From the NCBI GenBank assembly GCA_964250775.1, contig CAXUHK010000110.1, forward strand, positions 1 to 13,540: 13,540 bases of DNA. Reading direction: 5' to 3'. The position numbers and the translations under genes were made by a program. The stretch is from CAVRQM01 sp964250775 (GTDB lineage Bacteria; Pseudomonadota; Alphaproteobacteria; Acetobacterales; Acetobacteraceae). The notes under the pieces were generated by a model, which did no database searches, was not told the DNA's origin, and was given only the letters and a program-made list of their open reading frames with translations. Shown here piece by piece: positions 1 through 10,183 of the stretch. Numbering within the stretch: the stretch's first letter is position 1; each line of letters starts with the position of its first letter.

Positions 1-1397
<1,397 letters not shown>

Positions 1398-1437
1398 GGC
1401 TGGTGCCACTCCGTCGAAATTGAGTCGGGTCCGACGC

Positions 1438-2867
1438 TCAGGCGGCGTCGACGGCGAAATCGGAATCCGTGAGTTGCGCACGTGCCAGATGCAACGCGAT
1501 CAGGCGTTGCTGTCGAACCGCGTCGCATCGCTGCGCGAAATCCCGGGTCGCGGGGCCGAAAAAAAGAGGNNNNNNNNNNCGAAAGTGGCGGGCCGCGCGC
1601 CGGTGCGGCGCTGGCGGGAATCGGCGAAGAAGCAGTCGAGCAAGGCGGTGCGGTACTCGCGCGCCAGCCCAGGATGGCGGATCTGCGCCGCCGCATCCTC
1701 CAGCCGCGCCCGCAACCCGGCGCGCTGCTCCGGTGACGTTCCGGCGCCCTCGCGCAGCAAGTCGAATAAGGCGTGGCCGAGAGGCTGCGCCGTCTGCAGC
1801 ACGGCCTCGAACGCCGCCCGGCCACGGGCGCGCACCAGGCTGTCCGGATCCTCGCCCGCCGGCATCCGCGCCACCGCCAGGGTCTGCTCCGGGGTCAGCA
1901 GCGGCAGCGCCACGCTCACCGCCCGCGACGCCGCCCGCGCGCCGGCGGCATCGCCGTCGAAGCACAGCACCGGCGCGGGCGACAGCCGCCACAGCCCTGC
2001 CAGTTGCAGGTCGGTCAGCGCGGTGCCGAGCGGGGCCACCGCCGCCTCGAACCCAGCTTGGTGCAGCGCGATCACGTCGAGGTAGCCCTCGACGACCACC
2101 AGGCGGTGCCCGGCGCGGACGGCGCCGCGGGCGCGGTCGAGGCCGAACAGCGTGCGGCGCTTGCTGAACACCGCCGTCTCCGGCCCGTTCAGGTATTTCG
2201 GCTGCCCGTCCCCCAGGATGCGGCCGCCCAGGCTGACCGCGCGGCCGCGGGAGTCGCGGATCGGGAACATGACCCGGCCGGCGAACAGGTCGTATGGCGC
2301 GCGGCCATCCTCGCTGTCGCGCAACACCCCGGCCTCAACCAGCGACGCGGCGTCGATCCCCTCGCGGCCCAGCTCCGCCACGATGGCGCCGCGCGCCTCG
2401 CCGGACCAGCCGAGGCCGTGGCCCCGGATGGTATCGTCGCCCAGGCCCCGGTCCCGGAGATAGGCCAGCGCGCGCTCGCCGTCGCGGCCCCAGAGCCGGC
2501 GCTGGTGCGCGGCGCTCGCGGCTTCCAGCACGGCGTGCAGGTCGCCCCGACGCTGCTCCACGGCCGCCGCTTCCGGCGTCGATTTCGGCACGTCGAGCCC
2601 GGCCTCGCCGGCGAGCTGGGACACCGCCTCGGGGAAACCGCAGCCCTGGGTCTGCATGACGAAGCTGATCGCGTCGCCGTGCGCGCCGCAGCCGAAGCAG
2701 TGGAAGCCGTCCTCGTAGACGTAGAAGCTCGGCGTCTTCTCGCCGTGGAACGGGCAGCAGCCTTTCCATTGCTTGCCGGAGCGGGCCAGCTTCACCCGCC
2801 GGCCGATGATCGCCGAGATCGGCGTGCGGGCGCGCAGCTCGTCGAGGAAGGCGGGCGGCAGCGCCAT
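1438..2867 (-). CDS. dnaG: DNA primase DnaG, interrupted by a 10-N assembly gap
   Basis: Synthesises RNA primers at the replication fork and normally binds the DnaB helicase through its C-terminal domain. Residues from the ATG at 2867: N-terminal CHC2 zinc finger with C38, H41, C57 and C60 (CPFH then CFGC); primase core; Toprim catalytic motifs E260 (VVVEGYLDV) and D304/D306 (FDGDAAG). The reading frame is intact for about 429 codons down to the Ns at 1570-1579. Beyond the gap, the frame ending with TGA at 1438 gives 43 residues (from PLFFGPATRDF) and stops 40 nt before rpoD. That makes it the most plausible true C-terminus, but I cannot match it firmly to the helicase-binding domain. Alphaproteobacterial DnaG is usually about 600-650 residues, so perhaps 150 residues are missing in the gap. 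The start is 3 nt after the yqeY stop, which suggests translational coupling. The N-terminal two thirds are certain; the post-gap end is not. Confidence 0.9.
1570..1579. other. Assembly gap (10 Ns) inside dnaG
   Basis: Ten consecutive Ns follow an A7 run (1559-1565). The dnaG frame entering the gap continues on the far side into a short unrelated tail that stops at 1500. A different frame reaches a well-placed stop at 1438. Ten Ns is a common placeholder for a join of unknown size, so the real missing length is probably several hundred bases rather than ten. Confidence 0.95.
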
Positions 2868-2870
2868 GCG

Positions 2871-3323
2871 CTACGCCGTCAGGGCGGCGCGCACCAGCGG
2901 GCCGGCGGCGGCCATGTCCATCGCGGCGCCATGGCTGGCCTTCAGCGCCGCCATCACCCGGCCCATGTCCTTGACCGACGCGGCTTGCGTCTGGGAAATC
3001 GCCGCCGTCACCGCGTCGCGCAGCGCCGTCTCGCCCATGGCCTGCGGCAGGAAGCCCTCGATCACCGCGACCTCCGCCGCCTCCTTGGCAGCCAGCTCGG
3101 GGCGATTGCCCTGTTCGTACAGGGCGATGCTCTCGCGCCGCGACTTCACCATGCCGCGTAACAGAGCCACGATGCCGTCGTCGGGAATCGGCTCACCCGG
3201 CCGGGCCGCGATGTCGGCGTCCTTGAGCCTGGCCGTCACCATGCGCAGCGTGGAGACACGGGCCTGGTCGCCGGCCTTCATCGCGGTCTTGATCTGATCG
3301 GTGAACACGGCGCGCAACGTCAT
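2871..3323 (-). CDS. yqeY: GatB/YqeY domain protein
   Basis: Small soluble protein of the YqeY family, whose fold resembles the tail domain of the GatB subunit of tRNA amidotransferase. Its biochemical role is not firmly established. It is 150 residues, the usual family length. Family hallmarks are visible: STLRMVTARLKDADI near residues 24-38, KSRRESIALYEQGNRPELA at 60-78, the downstream EGFLPQ, and a C-terminal KDMGRVMAALK at 118-128. The ATG at 3323 is preceded by a strong GGGGAG (3332-3337 on the complement) with 8-nt spacing, which fixes the start. It is the first gene of the yqeY-dnaG-rpoD unit, with dnaG starting 3 nt after its TAG. It is transcribed divergently from carA, a neighbourhood common in alphaproteobacteria. 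Confidence 0.93.
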   Translation of the reverse strand: MTLRAVFTDQIKTAMKAGDQARVSTLRMVTARLKDADIAARPGEPIPDDGIVALLRGMVKSRRESIALYEQGNRPELAAKEAAEVAVIEGFLPQAMGETALRDAVTAAISQTQAASVKDMGRVMAALKASHGAAMDMAAAGPLVRAALTA

Positions 3324-3375
3324 CGTGGAGTCTCCCCAAGCCCGCTTTCTATCACGACGAGCGGCCATCGTGGAA

Positions 3376-3390
3376 GGGAACCGATTTCCC
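3376..3390. promoter_or_regulatory. Palindrome 1, GGGAA-ccgat-TTCCC, candidate operator
   Basis: A perfect 5-bp inverted repeat with a 5-nt spacer in the divergent yqeY/carA intergenic region. Its arms are identical to those of the second site 40 bp downstream. It lies 53 bp upstream of the yqeY start codon and 55 bp upstream of the carA fusion start. The matching arms and spacing suggest a dimeric DNA-binding protein. The binding protein is not identified. Confidence 0.5.
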
Positions 3391-3408
3391 AGGCCGCCGT
3401 CACAGCTC

Positions 3409-3437
3409 TTGCTGTGGGAAAAACATTCCCATAGAAC
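3409..3437 (+). promoter_or_regulatory. Candidate carA promoter (TTGCTG-N17-TAGAAC)
   Basis: TTGCTG matches 3 of 6 positions of the -35 consensus and TAGAAC matches 4 of 6 of the -10 consensus, with an ideal 17-nt spacer. Transcription would start about 7 nt downstream, close to the ATG at 3445. This would give a leaderless or nearly leaderless mRNA and would explain why no Shine-Dalgarno sequence precedes that ATG. The match is weak on its own; the position and the embedded palindrome raise its plausibility. Confidence 0.3.
3416..3430. promoter_or_regulatory. Palindrome 2, GGGAA-aaaca-TTCCC, candidate operator
   Basis: The second copy of the GGGAA-N5-TTCCC element, extended by one pair (T3415/A3431). 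It falls between a -35-like TTGCTG (3409-3414) and a -10-like TAGAAC (3432-3437), where a bound repressor would block RNA polymerase. Centre-to-centre distance to the first copy is exactly 40 bp, close to four helical turns, so both sites face roughly the same side of the DNA. Confidence 0.5.
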
Positions 3438-3444
3438 CGTTCTC

Positions 3445-4815
3445 ATGCAGATGAGCGTCGAGACGATGCTGGAGCGGCTGGGCGGCGCCGAGCGAGCGGC
3501 GGCCTTGCTCGGCGTCGGGACCGAGGCGGTGCGCAAGTGGCGACAGAGCCGTGCGATCCCGGCCCGGCATTGGCCGGCCTTGCTGCAGGCGACCGGCCTC
3601 GGGCTGGCCGATCTGCCCGGCGGACCCCTAGCCACAGCGAGGCCAGCGATGCCCGACCACTCACTGCCGCCCGCAGGCGCCACGGCGGCGCTGGCGCTGG
3701 CCGATGGACAGGTGATCTGGGGCCGTGGCTTCGGCGCGCATACCGCCGCCGCGGCGGTCGGCGAGGTGTGCTTCAGCACCGGCATGACCGGCTACCAGGA
3801 GACGCTGACCGACCCGTCCTTCGCCGCGCAGATCATCACCTTCACCTTCCCGCATATCGGCAATGTCGGCGCCAACCACCAGGACATCGAGGCCACGACC
3901 ATCGCCGCGCGCGGCCTGGTGGTGAGCCAGGACCCGACCGAGCCGTCCAACTGGCGCGCCGGGCAGGGCCTCGATGCCTGGCTGCGGGCGCAAGGCGTCC
4001 CCGGGATCGCCGGCGTCGACACCCGCGCCCTGACCCGGCGCATCCGCGACTCGGGCGCCCCCACGGGCGTGCTGAGCCATCCCGCCGACGGCCGCTTCGA
4101 CCTGCCGGCGTTGCTGGAGCAGGCAAGGGCGTGGGCCGGCCTCACCGGCATGGACTTGGCGCGCGCGGTGTCCTGCACGCAGGGCTACGCCTGGGACGAG
4201 ACGCGCTGGGCCTGGCCGCAGGGCTTCGGCCGGCAAACCGCGCCGCGCCGCCATGTCGTCGCGGTCGATTACGGCGCCAAGCGCAACATCCTGCGCTGCC
4301 TCGCCTCCGCCGGCTGCCGCGTTACCGTGGTGCCGGCCGACACCGACGCCGCCGGCATCCTGCGCCACGTGCCGGACGGCGTGTTCCTGTCCAACGGGCC
4401 GGGCGACCCCGCCGCCACCGCCGCCTACGCGGCGCCGGCGATCCGGGGCGTGCTCGACGCCGGCGTGCCGGTGTTCGGCATCTGCCTCGGGCATCAGTTG
4501 CTGGCGCTGGCGCTGGGCGGGCGCACCTACAAGCTGGAGCGCGGCCATCGCGGCGCCAACCAGCCGGTGCAGGAGCTGGCCACCGGCCGGGTCGAGATCA
4601 CCAGCCAGAACCACGGCTTCGCGGTCGACGAGGCGAGCCTGCCGGACGGCGTGCGGGTCACGCACCGCAGCCTGTTCGACGGCAGCAACGAGGGCATCGC
4701 GTGCGACGCGCGGCGCGCGTTCAGCGTGCAGTACCATCCCGAGGCCAGCCCGGGTCCAAGCGATAGCCACCATCTGTTCGAGCGGTTCGTCGCGATGATG
4801 GGGCCTGGCAGTTGA
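3445..4815 (+). CDS. carA: Carbamoyl-phosphate synthetase small (glutaminase) subunit CarA with N-terminal HTH domain
   Basis: CarA hydrolyses glutamine and passes ammonia to CarB to make carbamoyl phosphate for pyrimidine and arginine synthesis. Counting from the internal ATG at 3649, the canonical part is 388 residues (E. coli about 382): an N-terminal CPSase domain, then a class I glutaminase with nucleophile C279 (FGICLGHQ) and H363/E365 (QYHPEAS). Ahead of this, in the same open frame, about 66 residues from the ATG at 3445 or 3451 form a Cro/YdaS-like HTH (AERAAALLGVGTEAVRKWRQ, then IPARHW), joined by a short linker. I recall a similar domain named carph-isopro at NCBI, partly for such fusions. 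GC-rich third codon positions across the HTH segment support translation. No Shine-Dalgarno precedes 3445, while GAGG (3639-3642) lies 6 nt before 3649. Both a fusion and a canonical-length product are therefore possible. Its TGA overlaps the TTG start of the next gene. Confidence 0.93.
   Translation: MQMSVETMLERLGGAERAAALLGVGTEAVRKWRQSRAIPARHWPALLQATGLGLADLPGGPLATARPAMPDHSLPPAGATAALALADGQVIWGRGFGAHTAAAAVGEVCFSTGMTGYQETLTDPSFAAQIITFTFPHIGNVGANHQDIEATTIAARGLVVSQDPTEPSNWRAGQGLDAWLRAQGVPGIAGVDTRALTRRIRDSGAPTGVLSHPADGRFDLPALLEQARAWAGLTGMDLARAVSCTQGYAWDETRWAWPQGFGRQTAPRRHVVAVDYGAKRNILRCLASAGCRVTVVPADTDAAGILRHVPDGVFLSNGPGDPAATAAYAAPAIRGVLDAGVPVFGICLGHQLLALALGGRTYKLERGHRGANQPVQELATGRVEITSQNHGFAVDEASLPDGVRVTHRSLFDGSNEGIACDARRAFSVQYHPEASPGPSDSHHLFERFVAMMGPGS
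3639..3651 (+). promoter_or_regulatory. Internal ribosome binding site and ATG for canonical-length CarA
   Basis: GAGG at 3639-3642 is followed after 6 nt by the ATG at 3649, where CarA homology begins (MPDHSLPPAG). Starting here gives a normal-size CarA without the HTH domain. The sequence does not show whether this is the main start, a second start, or unused. Confidence 0.45.
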
Positions 4816-4817
4816 TC
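4811..4817 (+). repeat. Direct repeat GTTGATC, left copy (carA stop)
   Basis: Seven-base repeat containing the carA TGA stop codon. An identical copy lies at 5534-5540. The two copies bracket the lower-GC two-gene cassette. They could be a target-site duplication or a recombination footprint, although seven bases can also match by chance. Confidence 0.5.
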
Positions 4818-5213
4818 GGAGATCGGACGTTTCGCGAAGTCATTCGAACAGTCTCGGTCAGCTACCCGATCCCGTTCCTGGTCGTGTCGCTCCTGGCCGG
4901 CGGCATCGCGATGCTCGGCTTGTATGCGGCGGCGCCGGTCTGGCCGTTGGCTTCGGCAGGCCTCCTTTCAGTAGTCTCGGCGATAGCCCTCGCCGGGTTT
5001 TCGGCTATTCGGCGGCCGGAGCTGTTGCGCTCCGAACAACATACGCTTCAGCGACGATTGCTTGACATCATTGGCGACGTTGACCTGAATCCAGACGTGC
5101 GGACCATTGTTGGCGAAGTTCTTACCTCGACCGTTCAGCCGACTGCGCCGAAGCAGGCTGGCAACCGGCTAAGTCGAACCGTAAAAAACGAAGTGGACCG
5201 AAACGATGACTAG
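4812..5213 (+). CDS. Small two-helix membrane protein of unknown function (cassette gene 1)
   Basis: I do not recognise this family. The 133-residue product has a short basic N-terminus, two hydrophobic segments (about residues 20-40 and 44-66), and a charged C-terminal tail of about 67 residues that is probably cytoplasmic. The tail has an amphipathic stretch around LLRSEQHTLQRRLLDIIGDV. The proposed start is TTG at 4812, overlapping the carA TGA, with only a weak GGGG about 9 nt upstream, so it would rely on translational coupling from carA. A later start would remove the first transmembrane helix. It overlaps the next gene by 8 nt. GC content falls from about 67-70% at its start to 52-60% in its second half, well below carA and carB. 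The overlap implies co-expression and perhaps a physical partnership with gene 2. Confidence 0.65.
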   Translation: MIGDRTFREVIRTVSVSYPIPFLVVSLLAGGIAMLGLYAAAPVWPLASAGLLSVVSAIALAGFSAIRRPELLRSEQHTLQRRLLDIIGDVDLNPDVRTIVGEVLTSTVQPTAPKQAGNRLSRTVKNEVDRNDD

Positions 5214-5538
5214 GCGCGTCTTCGTTGTAGCACTCGACGGCAACGATCCAGCATCCGACGTGCGTGTGTTCCGCAACGCGATCAAGGACAACCTCGACAT
5301 CAAGAGTTGGTGGAACTACATCCCGTTCGTCTACCTACTGGCCAGCGAGCGAAACTCGGACGAGCTATCCGCCAGTCTATACAAGCGGTCTGGCATCCGG
5401 CGATTTTTCGTCATGCAGGTAAACCTTGCCGAATCCGAGGGGTTGTTGCCCGACGAGGCCTGGGCCTGGATTCGGCGGCAAACAGCGATGATCTCGAGTC
5501 AGCACACCGAGCAGGCCGTAGCCGCCGCCGAGGGTTGA
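5206..5538 (+). CDS. Small protein, possibly Cas2/SinR-like ferredoxin fold (cassette gene 2)
   Basis: A 110-residue protein whose ATG overlaps the end of cassette gene 1 (ATGACTAG shared). The visible pattern is a first strand ending in an acid (RRVFVVALDG, D11), a helix (about 15-30), a WW motif at 35-36 (SWWNYIP), a second strand (FVYLLAS, 41-47), a second helix (52-61), and a strand (FFVMQV, 67-72). This order resembles the small SinR/Cas2/VapD-like ferredoxin-fold proteins, which often carry a first-strand aspartate and a WWHY...W motif. The assignment is pattern recognition only. No CRISPR repeats or other cas genes are present. Its TGA lies inside the right copy of GTTGATC, and its last codons contain the GAGGG that probably serves as the carB ribosome binding site. 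GC is about 57%. Confidence 0.7.
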   Translation: MTRRVFVVALDGNDPASDVRVFRNAIKDNLDIKSWWNYIPFVYLLASERNSDELSASLYKRSGIRRFFVMQVNLAESEGLLPDEAWAWIRRQTAMISSQHTEQAVAAAEG

Positions 5539-5540
5539 TC
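5534..5540 (+). repeat. Direct repeat GTTGATC, right copy
   Basis: Identical to 4811-4817 and contains the stop codon of cassette gene 2. Joining the two copies would restore carA ending in TGA, followed by TCCAGCC and the carB ATG, a normal tight carA-carB junction. Confidence 0.5.
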
Positions 5541-5545
5541 CAGCC

Positions 5546-8779
<3,234 letters not shown>

Positions 8780-8781
8780 GG

Positions 8782-10110
8782 CTACTCCGCCGGTGCGGAT
8801 TCCGGCGCCCGTTCCAGCTTCGCGTTGTGCGCGATGAGCAGCGCCGTGACCATGCCGACCAGGCCGAGGGCCGCGATCACCAGCAGGCCGGCGTCGAAGT
8901 TGCCGGTGGCGTCCCTCAGCCAGCCCATCGCGTACTGGCCGCCGAAGCCGGCGAGGTTGCCCAGCGAGTTCACCGCCGCGATGCCGCCCGCCGCCGCGGC
9001 GCCGGACCGCTAGGCGGTCGGCCGCGTCCCGCTGACTGGCAGGCGGGCGAAGATGCCGCACCCCGCGACCGAGAGGCGCAGCATCTTCACGACCGGGGAC
9101 GCGAACGCCACCGAGGCGGCGATGCCCGCCGCCGCGACGAACAGGGCGAACGCGATGTGGTGCCGGCGCTCGCCGCTCCGGTCGGAGTGGCGGCCCCAAT
9201 AGACGATGCCGACCACGCCCACGACGTAGGGCAGCGCGGTGACGAAGCCGGTCGCCACGTAGTCGATGCCGAACCCCTTGACGATCTGCGGCAGGAACGC
9301 GCTCAAGCCGTAGTTGGTCGCGTTGGCGCCGAAATAGATCAGGGCCGCGGCCAGCACCCGCGCGTCGAGCAGCGCCTGCCAGATGCTGAACCGCTCCGCC
9401 GCCTCGCGCTGCCGCCGCTCGCGTTCCTGCCGCGCGACCAGCCAGTCCCGCTCGTCGGTCGCGAGCTAGGTCGCGTGCGCCGGCGCGTCGGTCAGGTAGG
9501 CCAGCACCACGACCGAGAGAACGAGCGCGGGGATCGCCTCGATCAGGAACATCCACTGCCAGCCGGCGAAACCGGAGAACCCGTCCAGGGTCAGCAGCGC
9601 CCCGGACAGCGGCGCTCCGACCACCGTCGAGAGCGGGATCGCCGCCATGAAGTAGCCGACGATGCGGGCGCGGTACGAGCCGGGAAACCACAGCGTCAGG
9701 AAGAAGATGATGCCGGGAAAGAACCCGGCCTCGGCGAAGCCCAGCAGGACGCGCAGCGTGTAGAACACGTACGGCGGCGACATGCCGGTGGCGTGCGCGA
9801 TCGCCGGGATGAACGCCATGGCCCCGGAGACCAGGCCCCAAGTGAACATGATTCGCGCGATCCAGCGCCGCGCGCCGAAGCGTTCCAGGAACAGGTTCGA
9901 CGGCACCTCGAAGAAGAAGTAAGCCACGAAGAAGATGCCGGAGCCGAAGCTGAACGCGGTCGCGGACAGGCCGAGCTGCTTGTTCATCTGCAGCGCCGCG
10001 AAACCGACGTTCTGCCGGTCGAGATAGGCCACGAAGTACCACAGCATCAGGAATGGCACGAGCCGGCGCATCACCCGCGCCATGGTGCGTGTCTCCGTGT
10101 CCACGGTCAT
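8782..10110 (-). pseudogene. MFS transporter (anion:cation symporter type) broken by two in-frame TAG codons
   Basis: Inner-membrane transporter of the major facilitator superfamily. It resembles the ACS group that imports organic acids such as tartrate or phthalate; the actual substrate is unknown. From the ATG at 10110 the frame spans 442 codons, a typical length. It opens with LVPFLMLWYFVAYLDRQNVG and ends with the recognisable last helices (SGAAAAGGIAAVNSLGNLAG). The whole gene is in one frame with no indel, but TAG occurs at codon 215 (9466-9468) and codon 367 (9010-9012). The first falls where family members often have Trp (HAT*LATDERDWL), so TGG to TAG is likely. The second lies in a patch of several substitutions. 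Natural termination is TAG at 8782. A GGGAG abuts the ATG too closely, while a start at 10083 has better GGAG spacing. Functional transport is unlikely unless these stops are sequence errors. Confidence 0.8.
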
Positions 10111-10183
10111 CTCTCCCGTCACGCCGGCATTCGTCGTGCCTGGCGGTCGAACTCTTGGCCGCCTCGGACCGGTTTGCAAGCGC

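Noticed and set aside
3413..3422. DnaA-box-like TTTCCCACA on the complement near the second palindrome
   Set aside because: It has two mismatches to TTATCCACA, is a single occurrence, and its bases are already explained by the palindrome.
3301..3444. Upstream extension of the carA frame beyond 3445
   Set aside because: It would overlap the yqeY start and run through the palindromes and candidate promoter, has no ribosome binding site, and its residues resemble nothing.
5206..5538. CRISPR-Cas locus suggested by the Cas2-like pattern
   Set aside because: No repeat-spacer array and no cas1 or effector genes are present anywhere in the window.
8788..8807. Stem-loop CGCCGG-N8-CCGGCG as a terminator between convergent carB and the MFS gene
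   Set aside because: The stem is only 6 bp, has no T tract, lies within the transporter reading frame, and such GC palindromes are common at 70% GC.
9010..9468. Amber codon recoding (TAG read as an amino acid) in the MFS gene
   Set aside because: yqeY appears to end normally at TAG, the MFS gene itself ends at TAG, and no suppressor tRNA is visible. Mutation or sequence error is simpler.
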